From NCBI RefSeq assembly GCF_003589595.1, contig NW_020653719.1, positions 2,172,427 through 2,236,426 on the forward strand: DNA of 64,000 nt, in the 5' to 3' direction. The stretch comes from Hyposmocoma kahamanoa (taxonomy: Eukaryota; Arthropoda; Insecta; Lepidoptera; Cosmopterigidae). Of this stretch, positions 22,000 to 34,139 are shown one piece after another. The translations under genes were made by a program, and so were the position numbers. Position 1 is the first letter of the stretch, and every line of letters starts with the position of its first letter. The notes beneath the pieces were generated by a model. It did no database searches. It had not been told where the DNA came from and saw only the letters and a program-made list of their open reading frames with translations.

Positions 22000-24520
22000 G
22001 GACAAGGGCAGCTTTAAAAAACACAATAACTTTTGTCTATGACAATATTCCATGATACCAAAATAGATAGAGCGGAGCGGGAGAGTCTTTGTGCCGAGCT
22101 GCCCCTAAATAGAGTGCGTAATAGGTAGGGGAGGGTGACCCTCTCGCGCATGCGCTCTACATTCTCCCGCTAAATATCGGTTTTATTAGAACGCGTTGTT
22201 TTTCTCTCGCTTAATTTCGTATTTTAAACTAATATTAAATATATGAAACATGGCATAGTATCTTGTTAATGAACTATGTAGTAATAACATTAAGAACAAT
22301 CAATGTTCCTAGACGTTGATTAAAAAATTTTAAAAATACGTTACGCTTTTTTTGAAGATGATAGGTTTTCGGTTTTTTTCATAAAATTCTTTATTTCTCT
22401 AATTATTTTATATGGCTGGTTTACGACAGTTGTATAAAACTATAATCATTTGGAACTGCGATTTTAAAAAGCCCTTTCAGATAATATTATGGTGGTGCTT
22501 ACCACTGTCGCTCCTACCCTGATTTTGGGGTTGCTACCCTCAACGGCTTGAACTTTTGGGGGACTACCTGACTCGAGTCCCAAAGCGCGATCGAAGTGTA
22601 GGCTCAAATGTTTATACATTTGCTAAGTACCTATGAACGAAGACGACGCGACGTCGAGAATTCGTTCAGATATTACAGCTGAAGTTACGAAACATACAGA
22701 AATAATAAGTAATCTATCAATAATTTTACATTATTATACGCTACTATTATTATGGTCATTAGGACAAATGACAAACGTATAATCAAATTTATCAAAGACA
22801 ATACAAAACTATTACAGTCAAGATTCTAACTATCTGAGCGTTTTAGACATTGTAAATAATTAAAACTCATTTCATTACCAATCAAATAAATACGTGATAA
22901 AGTAGGTCCCTATATACCAAAATATTGCATATCCATAAAGAACGATAATGTTCCTTTCCTAATACTCTGCAGCAATTTTTTATTGCCATCATGTACAAGT
23001 AAAAGTATACTTCGTACAAGTTTACTTCAGTTGTACGAAAATTTGCTGAATTTACACGTCAAAACAGACTCTACCAAGATATCATAACTTGCATTTGTAC
23101 GTTTTTGAACGCAACTCTGCTCAGCATGATGAACGCACTGTTGCGTGCCATTAACAAGTTACATTCGTTTTTCAAATTTTATCTTTCTCATTCGTTTATA
23201 GGGTTTAATATAGAATGGAGAATTTACGGAGGGTTAACATACTGATGTATACTGAGGGTGGCAGGCAGATGTGCGGCGCACGTGGCCGGCCGTCGTCGCC
23301 GCTGCGCACAAAGAAACACAATCCAACATGGCGACGAGAGAAACTTTCCCGCTCTTTTCTCGCTTAAAATTTCACTAGCATTTCGAACTTTTCATACGTT
23401 ACAAATCTAACTAAAACTAATATAAAAAGATATATTTACGGAAACAAGTATGTAGTAAATAATATTATTTATATAAATTAGTTTTAGTACGTCTCGCACT
23501 CAACCAGTACCGGGCTTAAACGGCGTAAATAAGATAAGTTGCTTGATTTTCAATCAGATTTATAATAACGCAAACTCATAGAAAATTTGATGGAAATAAA
23601 ACTTTTTACTTAAACAAAATGGAGTAACCTCGAGCCGAATAGTTAGTCAGAACAAAATTGAAATGTCTATCGAGATTAATTTTCAAGTTGGACTATTACT
23701 AAGTTTACTCCGACACGGTCTGCGAATTTTTCGTTCATTAATACCAGGGCACCAATATTTTCAGATGGAATGGATATCAATCTATCAATAAGAAATCTAC
23801 ACACAATTGCATTGCATTGGTCCAAGATGGTGGACTATGTCTAGCAACATTCGGTCCTTACAGCCACAGAAGAAGAAAAAAACAATGGAACGGCCTTTAG
23901 CCTCGATTACTATCAGAACCGCTGTCAAAACTCACTCTATCATACCATTAAACACTATGAAGTCTTGATAATGGTTGGTTGTAATTTGTAATTTATAATA
24001 TATTTCTTTATTTAATATACTTTCAACTTTAACCTGTTGGCATATCGTTGAAAGTTCAATACCTATTATTGGAAGTTACGGTGTTTTGATTTTATATTGA
24101 AATTTCATTAATGTGCTGCCACCTAGCGGTAATAGCTAAATGACGAGGAACGATTACCGCCTACTTACATTTTCCAAAAAAAATCGACCATATTGCAGCG
24201 GTATAAGGTTCACTTTCGTTTCTTATAAAAAAATCTATTACTTTAGACAAAAATGGAAAATTTTAAAACTAAACAAAATAAGACTTAACAACGATATGAA
24301 ATATCACCAAGGATATCATTTTTGTACCCCAAAGGAGCAAAATAATTATTTATCAGGATTTACGAGATTTTGAGCACGATTGATACTACCATAACGTACA
24401 AAGCAAAAATAGCGGACTGAGCTCAAATCTGCGGAACTCCGCGTACTGTTGTCACATGAGCCACGCCCACTAAACACTTCTACTGTATTTATTGTTCTGT
24501 GCTCACAGCAGACACATCAC
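22000..24520. other. Mostly AT-rich; CpG-rich patch at 23265-23345
   Basis: The patch ('gtgcggcgcacgtggccggc', 'aacatggcgacgagag') could be a promoter or an old GC-rich MITE. A 77-codon frame at 24140-24373 is lysine- and tyrosine-rich and unrecognised. No gene can be supported. Confidence 0.3.
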
Positions 24521-24526
24521 TTTTAG

Positions 24527-24832
24527 AAGTAGAAGAGCTCCTTGTCAAAGAGTTCGTGCAGGGAATGACTGCCACCTTACCTATTTCTGCCGACAAGCAG
24601 TAATGTCAGAATTACTGTGTTCCGGTTTTGAAGGGTAAGGGGTGCTGGCGAAATTACAGGCACATGGGAGTTGTCCACTTATGTCTCATGATGACGGGCG
24701 CAGTGACAGTGCCCCTCAGATCTTTGCGATTTAAAGCTCTGAATGACACTACAACTGTTATGAACAGACGTTTAGCTTGCCATCAGGCGCACGACAAGTT
24801 CTTTCCGTCACTAGATATTTTAAAAAAACCAC
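24527..24832 (+). repeat. SINE-A, full length with A tail
   Basis: 'agaagtagaagagctccttg' to 'cgtcactagatattttaaaa'. One of the best-preserved copies. Confidence 0.8.
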
Positions 24833-25087
24833 CTCATGCTCAGGAAAGATTTCGCAATCCTACAACGGCATGTATGTATGTCGATATCAATGGCTTTCTA
24901 GAATAGCGACGTATCTCAAAAACTCCTAATTTATCCGGAAGACGGTTTAAAAATACTGAGGCGTATCTGGCGACTGGCGACGAATCGAATACCCAATGTT
25001 GTCATATGACTATTTTAAGCAACCCAAAGATCGGCGTCTTATTCACAATTCAATTCCGTTCATTCTTTCCACATCTGTATTCAGAAT

Positions 25088-25213
25088 AACTAATTAGGCT
25101 AATAATAAATAAGATTGAAATTAATATATTTCACTTGTTTAATTCCACAGCTGTATTCACAAACAAGTGAAATATATTAATTTCAATCTTATTTATTATT
25201 AGCCCAATTAGTT
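25088..25213. repeat. Near-perfect 53-bp inverted repeat (hairpin)
   Basis: Arms 25088-25140 and 25161-25213 differ at one base and are separated by a 20-nt loop. The loop text 'ttccacagctgtattcac' nearly repeats 'ttccacatctgtattca' found just left of the left arm (about 25067). Confidence 0.85.
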
Positions 25214-25225
25214 TATTGTCTGTTT

Positions 25226-25415
25226 AGATGACCTCCTGTTAATTTGTTTAAGTCCCGGACTCGATCCCCGGCCGGGTCAATATAGAAAACTAACTTTTCT
25301 ATATTGTACCCGATCGGTGTGTTTGTGGTACCATTAATGTTTCCGAGTTCCATAACACAAGTGCTTTACTTACTTACTTCGGGATCAGAGCAACGTATGC
25401 GATGTTTTGTAATAT
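25226..25415 (+). mobile_element. SINE-C2 copy
   Basis: 'gactcgatccccggccgggt' and 'cataacacaagtgctttact'. Confidence 0.75.
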
Positions 25416-25511
25416 TTATTTATTTGTTTGTAGCATTTGTAGCAATTGTGAATTAATCAATTTATAATATTATTGTTACTAAGAAATATCTATGCGTAAT
25501 ATTAAGTTTAG

Positions 25512-25736
25512 TATTTTTTTATGATACCAAGTGACGGGACTAGCAAATCGTTCATCTGGTGGTCAGCGACACGCCTGTTCATAACAGTTGCAGTGCCACT
25601 CTGAACTTTAAATCGCAAAGATGTGAGGTACGCTCCCACTGCGCCCGTCGCCCTAAGACATAAGTTAAAGAATCTATGTCTGTAATTTCACATGCAGTTT
25701 TACCCTTCAAAATCAAAACACAGTAATGCTCACTTT
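25512..25736 (-). repeat. SINE-A
   Basis: 'tatgataccaagtgacggga' through 'cacagtaatgctcac'; its 5' end is missing. Confidence 0.75.
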
Positions 25737-25805
25737 AGTATAATAGAAACAAAGAGGACAATTTTAAAAATTTATTTGTAATAAATCACATTTCGTTTTT
25801 AAATT

Positions 25806-26141
25806 CTATTTAACGTCGAGGTGCAACACGATGAATCTATGGAAGACAGCAACACAACGCAAGACTCGCTGCATGAAATTATTCCACAGTGCACCTGTAT
25901 AAAAGTTCTGGCAGTAAGCAAAAAGAGTTATTTTTAGAAACATAAGATCCATCATTTTGCCGCTCACCAGTAACTCCATCCTCTCAACATCATCATCACC
26001 TATATAATGTTCATTAACAATGTATCCTAGGTATTTGAACCGAAAAAAAAACGATTCAAAGGTAGACCACTTAGAAGAAGCGATGCAACTATTGCAGGTA
26101 ATCTTTATATTTTTTTGAGTTTTCCATTTTCCTGAGACCAC
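25806..26141 (-). mobile_element. LINE fragment, post-RT region
   Basis: The 111-codon frame contains FKYLGYIVNE, DDDVERM, LKITLFAYCQNFYTGALWNN and LRCVAVFHRF. This is a degraded version of the segment following the RT domain in the element at 53370-54040. No active site. Confidence 0.55.
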
Positions 26142-26275
26142 TGATCGATGGACTCATTAATACCAGTCTAGAAGAACTCAATCCGCCCTGTCTGGTGCCC
26201 TTTATGAGCACGTTTCTTTTCTGGCGAATGCCAGAAAAAGCATTGTAAACAAAAAGCAAACAGGTAAGTTTTAAG

Positions 26276-26523
26276 TAGCAGTAGAGCTCGTCCCGGGAAG
26301 TACTGCCACTTTATCTATTTCTGCCGCCAAGCAGCAATGCGAGCTTTACTGCGTTCTGGTTTTAAAGGCAAAGGTGCTGGTGAAATTACTGGCACATGGG
26401 ACTTGTCAACTTATGTCTCAGGGTTACGAGCACAGTGGCTAAGATCTTTGCGATATAAAGATCTGAGTGGCATTGTAACTGTTATAGACAGGCGTGTCGA
26501 CTCGACACTTGACATAAAAAAAT
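26276..26523 (+). repeat. SINE-A
   Basis: 'agtagcagtagagctcgtcc' to 'cgacacttgacataaaaa'; the 3' end is shortened. Confidence 0.75.
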
Positions 26524-27007
26524 AACATTCGTGAAATTATTTCTGAAGAACCTGTACATAGAATTAGTATATGATCGCGTGGCCCGTGGCTGCATCCTAA
26601 CACACTCCGACGAAAAAATGGTTGACGTTGTAATAGGTACCAAATTGAACAAACGCAGTGAACGTTATTCCATGACGGCACAATACAAGCGAAAACCAAA
26701 ATACGACTTTCAAACGACTTATTATAACTCAACTACCGTGAGTTAAAAACACCTTCTATGTCATGAATCATCTCTATAATTTTAAACACTTCGTTATACA
26801 TTGCGCCAACGCAAAATAGACGTTTCTATTCGTTTATTCCTAATCAGCAATGTGTTCGCAAATGGATTACGAACGCAATGAAGTGACAGAATATTGGCAC
26901 AGGACAGCGCATAACCGCTCTGCCTTGGCAATGTCACTGGTCCTCTAAAGTACACATTTGTAAGTGTTGATGACATATTTTCTTTTCTTTGTATAACAAA
27001 TATATGT
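26524..27007. other. No feature recognised
   Basis: Small frames only; nothing familiar. Confidence 0.4.
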
Positions 27008-27204
27008 GCCAGACAACCACCTCAATTACCTGGTGTCAAATTAAGGAATTCCCTATACTATGAGTACCAGAGCATCAGCATTCCGGGGTACTGACCAGAA
27101 CACCCCGACCATAATCAATTTATAAAAAATCGTTTACCAAATTGATCCTACCTTGGTTCTGATCCAGCGCCCACAGAGCAAACCGTTGGGAAATTGAGGT
27201 CGTC
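27008..27204 (-). mobile_element. SINE-B copy
   Basis: 'ccagacaaccacctcaatta', 'ctatgagtaccagagcatca' and 'aaattgatcctaccttggtt'. The B-box is damaged. Confidence 0.7.
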
Positions 27205-27292
27205 TTTAGCCATAATAATTGAATACTTAATACAAAGAACTTTTAGTCATTTAACATTTGTATCAACGTTGGCAATTAAAAATTTTGTATCA

Positions 27293-27588
27293 GTACAGCT
27301 CCTTGTGAAAGAGTTCATCCAGGGAAGTACTGCCACCGTACCTATTTCTGTCTCCAAACAGTAATGTGAGCATTACTGCGTTCCAGTTTCGAAGGGTAAG
27401 GGTGCTTGTGAAATTACAGGCACATGGGACTTGTCAACTTATATCTCAGGGTGACGGGCGCAGTGGCAGTGCCCATAAGATCTTTGCGATTTAAAGCTAT
27501 AAATGGCACTGCAACTGTTATGGATAGGCGTGTCGCTTACCACCAGGCGCACGATTTGTTCGTGCCGCCACTAGGTATTTAAAAAAAA
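27293..27588 (+). repeat. SINE-A, full length with A tail
   Basis: 'cagtacagctccttgtgaaa' to 'gccactaggtatttaaaaaa'. The best reference copy in the window. Confidence 0.8.
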
Positions 27589-27589
27589 T

Positions 27590-28235
27590 CGTTTCAACAC
27601 GCTTAATAAGCAGTTATAACTTGTGCAGGGCTTCTTATTAGCAAGCTACCGGACAGTTCCGTCACTGTTAGGCCAGTGCAAGTATCTATTCGTAGCGTAT
27701 ACACGCGGAATAAACTAGGCCTTCTTTCGTGAACTCCGTTCCTCAGAATCTCACACGCAAGCATTCGTCAGAATAATTCAATATGGTCTTACTGTAGATG
27801 AGCTACCCAAGTAGCAGAGTACATTAAACACAATACGTTCTATCTTATATTGAGGTTTATATACCCACTGCAGAACACGGAACATTAAGGAAGAGGAAAA
27901 TTTACCACCATGCTAGACAGTAAAATATTTAACTGTGTGATTGCACTTACAGGGATAATGCCGACTTTCTATGATATTTTATAAAGTACATTCTTCAATT
28001 AACTATTTTGAGTGTTGTACCTCCCTTTCTGTTGCTCATAGTACCATAAAGAACATTAAAAGAGCTGAAGCTGCCAAACTCCTAAATTATCATATATTTT
28101 TAAGTTTCTCATAAGGTTGACCTAACTAATGAAGTGTGGTTCATGAACACGATCGCTCGGATCTTATCGTAACTATCATAACCTTATTATATTTTAGAGA
28201 CCGTTCTTACTCTTAAATTGCATTGTTATTAAGTA
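27590..28235. other. No feature recognised
   Basis: Intergenic; no ORF of interest. Confidence 0.4.
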
Positions 28236-28709
28236 TGAATAGGATTTTTTTTTATAACATAAGTGCGCATTTGATCTCCATCTCACCTGATGGTAAGTGA
28301 CGATGAGGTTGACGATAGAGCATGCATCTAAATAATGCCTATTCACTCTCGCCTTAAAAATGCCTAAGTTATAACATTCACGGAATAAGTCTGCAGGCAG
28401 AGAATTCCATTCCGTAGCCTTTCGCCACATAAATGTGGAAGCGTAACGCTTCATGCGAATCCTTGGAATATCTACAACATAGGGGTGGAAACCAGGCATA
28501 TGTCTAGTTCCCCGGTGATGGAAACGGGAAGGCGGAATTAAATCGTGCAATTCCATCGCACATTCGATATATTCTATAGAATACCGAAAAGCAGGCAGCT
28601 TTACGGCGGTGTTCAAGGTTCTGTAGCTTCCAAATACCAACCGATCAATTGATTTGATCAACAATGGCTTTAAATACGAATAAAACTGTAGAAAACTCGA
28701 ATGGACCAA
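28236..28709 (-). mobile_element. Non-LTR retrotransposon, 3' end of ORF2 (CR1/Jockey-like)
   Basis: The minus frame contains AMELHDLIPPSRFHHRGTRH, HPYVVDIPRIRMKRYASTF, RKATEWNSLPADLF and YNLGIFKARVNRHY, the conserved tail of this LINE type, then 3' UTR and a T run at 28241-28252 (poly-A on the minus strand). About 150 codons are intact. It is 5'-truncated before the RT domain. Related 3' pieces lie at 10188 and 13998. Confidence 0.75.
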
Positions 28710-29054
28710 TCACGCAGCATCATAAAATTGAAACGAACCAACCAGATAGCTTCAGGAAATTCAAACTGACCAATCATAACTTTTATAATTAAAACCTAGT
28801 TCATTCGACATCGACTTAATAAACTTTGTAGCACTGGCCGATCAACGCACAGCTCCACCTTGGGTCTGTCGTCACTCATATGGTACCGTTACCACTAACT
28901 CAATGAATATTCTTCACAAAAGTAATGCCATAGCAGCGAGAACGATTGCCTTGTAGCATAAGATTCCCAGTAGAATCGCGGCAAGGTCAGCACTGTTGAA
29001 TTTTAGACGAAGTTTTATTTACAAAAGTTAAATATAGGCCTCCGCCGACTCTTT

Positions 29055-29096
29055 ACTCTACAAAATCTACAATAGATATTGTAGATTTTGTAGAGT
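29055..29096. repeat. Perfect 20-bp-arm palindrome
   Basis: ACTCTACAAAATCTACAATA, spacer GA, then its exact reverse complement. A third partial copy ('actacaaaatctatag') follows at once. Confidence 0.85.
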
Positions 29097-30255
29097 ACTA
29101 CAAAATCTATAGAAACATGAATTTTAATTTGGTTTATATTCCCGAAAATTCAAATTTCAATGAGCGACTTTCGAAATGTTAAATCTTCGATAGGGATATT
29201 GATATTTTTTTGCACAGTTACCTCGTTTATAAAACGCGCTCTTCTACTAATGCGAAGTAGGTATAGTCATTCGACATTTACCTACCAACTCCAAGCGCTC
29301 GAGCTCGACCACGGCCGGCCGTAATTACGCCGATGGTCAACCGGTTTGTGATCACATCACAAAAACAGCCACCTCCCTACCACTGTACAGCTACAAGAAC
29401 ACCATAAACAGAAACGCTACAACCAATTGACTGGAAGAGAAAGAGAAACAACGTATCGTTTGAGTATCGCTTACTATCGAGGTAGAGGCATGTCCGATAT
29501 GCGCGCTCGTGGAGAGCGCTACTAATTCGGTGTCAAAAATTTTATATAACGCTGCGAAATTTTGGACGCGTTGATGTGGCTTCATTTGTTGTTAGCAAAC
29601 CATACTCTGTGTTTCAGATATTCGATATTCTGATAATTATTTCACATCTATTAAAAATGCAGCAAACAACTTTTATGTGTCAGAAAAGGCTGCCATTTTT
29701 GAGCTCTATTGTGAAGCTATAAAAATACTTTTCCAAAAACCAATATTTTGATTATTATTTTTAACAATTTTCTAGCGCCATTTGTTTATATATTTTAAAA
29801 GTAGGTATATGCTTTTATTCGTATAGACACGAATAAAAGTTTATACCTATACGATAACAAAAATAACATTTTGATATTAGGGTTTATAAATATGAACCTT
29901 AGTTGCATATTCCATTAGGTTCAAAATTCCAACCCTATCTACCGCTATAACGGTGATTTTCCAAAAATAGCCCAAATATTTTGGACTGGATATAAGATTA
30001 TTACCAAATCTTGTGTAACTGTTTACAAATGGGCCTCGAGAGGCTACCTATAGTTATCGATACAGTAGTTATCATACGGCATGTATGATTTGATTAATGT
30101 TAATTTATTTTATTACCTACGTACTTATTTGAAAATTGGTAATTGAAAATGAGCATGGTTTTTACACTTCATCACTAGTATAAACGAAAAAGAAGCTTGT
30201 TTCTTTGAGTTTTAATTTTCACAATATTATGCGACTGCTTTTAGGATTAATATTT
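29097..30255. other. No gene recognised
   Basis: AT-rich except 29285-29345. A short hairpin near 29810-29860 ('aagtaggtatatgcttttat' and its inverse). A TATATAA at about 29545 has no supported gene behind it. Confidence 0.35.
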
Positions 30256-30257
30256 GC

Positions 30258-30434
30258 TGACCTCGGTGGCCTAATGGTTTGCACTGTGATCGCTGAATGA
30301 GGAAATCTTGGATTCGATTCCCGGTAGGACCAATTTGGGAAATGAACTTTTCTAAATTGTTTCTAATCTCCGTATTCTGGGTAATGCCCCGGAGTGATTT
30401 ACGATTAGGTAATTGATGTGGTTATTTGGCACAT
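30258..30434 (+). mobile_element. SINE-B, sense copy
   Basis: 'gctgacctcggtggcctaat' (A-box) and 'gattcgattcccggtaggac' (B-box), then 'aatgaacttttctaaattg'. Confidence 0.75.
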
Positions 30435-32335
30435 TATTATGTTTTTTCTCAGCCTGCCGGCTGGTTTTACGAGCAGTTACATTTACGGACAGAAATCAAG
30501 TAAATGCAGTATGGCGTGGAGAGTGTGTTGTGATAAGATCCTCCACACTCTAAGATCCAAGAGATTTCATCTTCTATCTGCATATGTACTGAAAATTACA
30601 GCTTTTTGTAATATAATGTAGATTTTAAAGTGATGTTATTACTATCACATTATATCCCTGACTAAATTAAAATTTTACATCTCACCTAAAATATACTAAA
30701 ACTAGGACGTGGTCGACATGTTGTATCCATACCGACTTTCTAAAGAGATAAAATTTATTGAGAAGAATCAATTTTACAATTCCAAAAACAGAATAAGTCC
30801 TTGAATTTATAAATTAGACATTGAGAACGGAATCAGGCCAGTCGAAAATTAGAAAGCTGGTGGGAATAAGTGGAGCCCGTACGAAGCGAGGAGGAGAAAG
30901 GTGGCCGGTCGGTTACTCATGGCATACACTACTGCCAAGTTAACTTATAAAGGGAAAAACTTTAACTCCTAACAAATTGCGAGCGTTTAAAAAGAAAGTT
31001 AACTGCAAACACAAGTTTGTAGAAGTATGCCCGGGCCACGAACGCTGCGGCCTCAACCGAGCGTTATGGAAAATGATTTAGGACTCGGTTTTCTCGACCT
31101 TTAACGGGTACAATAGTCATCCTTGAGCGCGAATCTATTCTACATTCTGTTCTCCTTATCTAACCAACGTAATTGACATTTTCAGCGATATTGAATTATT
31201 AACATGTCTGGAATCAGCGAACGAGACCACAACAACCCCCAATAGGCGCTTTTTTAATATCTTATTTAGTTTCAGCTAAACAACTTTTGGTGCCAATATC
31301 TCGAAAATTACCAAAATGCAAAAGCCGTTATGACAATGACGGCAGCATTGAACATAATAATCAAATCAAAATCAAAAATCTAACTGTAACTGACAACACG
31401 AACATTGTCGTGGAAAGTGTATTAAGAGCAAAAGTGTAAATAAGAAATTACCAACGAGACTTTGTTAGACTCCCGAAACCGAAAGCTGAGGGCTTTAATG
31501 ACTCTAGTTTGCAATTTTTACCGCCCGTGCTACATACAATGTTTTTCATCACATTTGCGGGGGAAATAGATACAACGGTATTTTATTTCTTGTATGAATA
31601 AATATCGGTTCACAACACAACATTTACTCATTTTGCAAATGGTTTTTGTTTTTTTTAACAGCTTGCCTGCTATATTTCCATACACAGTATAACTCGAACT
31701 AAAATGTTACTCAAGGAATAGACGCATGCAGCCACAAATTTTAAAATTCTAAAAATGCTGCAAATATTGAATTCACAAAATAAATTTAGTAAAATATAGA
31801 TAAAAAGCAATGTTTAGTTTTTTTTAACTTTAAGTTTATGCGAAATATATATTCAGATTTTTCGAGCATAAAACCTTTTTTTTTTTTTAGTTTTGACGTG
31901 AAGACCATAGGGCGATAATGTAATGACAAAGCCTTTGGGCACAATTTAGGACATTACGGTAGACTTTGCCTGATGTCATGATGCTGTTTACGATCAGGCG
32001 TGATGTAAAATCAATAACAACGAATCTATTTCAAGATCCAAAATTCTAAAAAAACAGTGATTAGTCTGAAGAAATATCTTGTATTATTAAAAAGTAACGT
32101 AAAATGTACCTTATGTACCTATAGCATCGACAGCACATTTGTTTGAACTTATATTCAAATGACTTAAACATGTATACTACTCAAACTTACCTCTAAATAT
32201 ATATATTGTATTTATGTATTATATTTGTATTTTGTAGAGGAAGTTCAAAAACACTAAGGATTTGTGGATGACTGTTAGTAGAGTAAAAGGTTTTCCATAC
32301 AAATCATTTGAATTAAGAAAAGAGCACAATCTCAA
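30435..32335. other. No gene recognised
   Basis: 1.9 kb of mixed intergenic DNA. A 67-codon frame at 30418-30621 starts in the SINE and is unrecognised. Confidence 0.35.
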
Positions 32336-32339
32336 ATCA

Positions 32340-32440
32340 GTAGTAGCAGTAGAGCTCCGCGCGGAAAAGTTCGTCTTGAGAAGTACTGCCATTTTCCCTG
32401 CCGCTAAGCAGCAATGTGAGCATTACTGCGTTCCGGTTTA
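32340..32440 (+). repeat. SINE-A, 5' part
   Basis: 'tagtagcagtagagctccgc' to 'attactgcgttccggttt', then stops. Confidence 0.7.
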
Positions 32441-32777
32441 AATCGGATTAAAATCTTTTATTGCCCGAAATCGAGGGCAAAACTTATTTCGAAGAAATCG
32501 AGTGTTTAAGAAATCCAGTTTTCAAATTTAATGATATTATACAAAATGTTTATTGCTTTCTAATCTAGACTATTCGATTTGCCTTTCTATTGAATCGATT
32601 CCCTTGAAAATCGTGTTGAAATAAACCGATACAAAAATCATTAGATCATATGCACTTGAATCGATTTTCGTAAAAATCAAATCGTAATGTGCATCCTTAC
32701 TAGTGAGAATTCACAGATTGCAAGGAAGGAATCGTGTGTAGTTGCCTCTTTCTTGTCTAAAAAAGATTTTTTATCGT

Positions 32778-32880
32778 CATCAACCCATTTATACGTCCCA
32801 CTGCTGGGCACGGGTCTCCTCTCTGGCGAGGGTTTAGGCCATTGCCGCCTCTCTGGCCCAATGCGGGTTGGAAATAAGGA
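32778..32880 (-). mobile_element. SINE-E, truncated
   Basis: 'cgtcccactgctgggcacgg' and 'gcccaatgcgggttgg'; the tRNA-like head is absent. Confidence 0.7.
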
Positions 32881-33576
32881 TGAAAAGGAATATAAGTATG
32901 GAATTGTACCAAAGTCCGCATTCGATGTTAGCGCTCACAATTTTGAGCAGGAATGGTTTAAAACTCGGAAACTTTGGGTACTTTGGGTAAAACCGGGTTT
33001 AGAATCCAGGATTTAATTTTTCGTCGACCGTGTCGTCGTCGTCGGTGTAACGAAAAAATTTTTTTTTTTAATTCGTAATAAAACTAGTGGAGTTATTTCA
33101 CGAAAAAATCTCAATAAATAATAAATGTAGTTCTATTAGAAGTAGTTGAGGAAGTTGGTATTGTGCAGACTGTCCTGATTGTTAAACAAGGTTATCATAT
33201 TAGTGTAATGTCATCAGATTTCCGTAATGGAAGTAAAACAAATATTCATTTTATGATCGAGATCCCTAGACTACCTGGAAAAAGATCTGATGATCTGATT
33301 AAACAGATGAATCAAAGTTCTTCAAACATAGCTAACAACCATTCCGCTTAAATTAACCTTCGAATAAAAAAACGCTTTGAGGTCTGTCCGTGCGTTTGGG
33401 AGTTACTGTACCACGGGTACGCAGAGACACAAGTACACTGACAAAGGCTTCAAATTTATAACCCCTCGTTTTCAATCGGGAATAAAAAATAAACATATAT
33501 ACTTGACACGATTTTGGGATTAGGTTAGGCAGTTAGATATATATTAGGTTGGTAAACGTGTGCTAAATATGAAAGA
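32881..33576. other. No gene supported; unrecognised 62-codon frame
   Basis: A frame open to 33351 (VQTVLIVKQGYHISVMSSDF ... RLPGKRSDDLIKQMNQ) has ordinary composition but no family I recognise. A SINE-F-like end lies near 33085. Confidence 0.25.
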
Positions 33577-33780
33577 GTGCATACAGATCTCGCGAATGCG
33601 CCGCAAATGCGCTGCATGTGGGCTGCACCCGCACTGCACGCGCGCTACACGCGTGTTTTTAAATACTTGTTAATGTATGTGGCGCGCGAACAGATCGCAC
33701 AACGTAATGCACGTGTGCAGCTCGCGTGTCTTTCGCAAACAGGCGCATTTGCGGAGTTTCGCCAGATCTGTACATACCCT
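33577..33780. mobile_element. CpG-rich MITE with ~35-bp inverted ends
   Basis: Left 'gcatacagatctcgcgaatg' and right 'gtttcgccagatctgtacat' are inverted; both continue into 'gcaaatgcgc' in the same sense inward. The interior is rich in gcgc/acgcgt. No TSD confirmed. Confidence 0.6.
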
Positions 33781-34007
33781 TGTCGATTGGTAGCATAAAA
33801 ACAAGCATATTTATATTTTGAAAGATGAAATTCCATATTCCTAATAAAAATACATATATAAGTGTAAATAGGTATACAGAGTGTTGTTAGCACAGTGTAC
33901 CTATAAGAATTGTTTAGACTGTGGTGTTAGGTTGTTGACAGCTTAGTTTTACATGGATTGTTTTGTGACGCAAACAAAAAATATTTGAGAGCACAGGATT
34001 TATTTTG

Positions 34008-34130
34008 TTATTGTCGAACCATTATACGTTTCACTGCTGGGTAGGAGAGTCCTCTGACGGGAGGGTTTAGCCCATAGGCCCGCCATTCTGGCCCAATGTC
34101 GTTTGGGGACTTCACGTTTACCATAAGTTC
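34008..34130 (-). mobile_element. SINE-E, truncated
   Basis: 'gtttcactgctgggtaggag' and 'tctggcccaatgtcgtttgg'. Confidence 0.65.
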
Positions 34131-34139
34131 TGATTCTCC

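Noticed and set aside
28194..28709. A host gene of 171 codons
   Set aside because: Its motifs are those of a non-LTR retrotransposon C-terminus, with related fragments elsewhere in the window.
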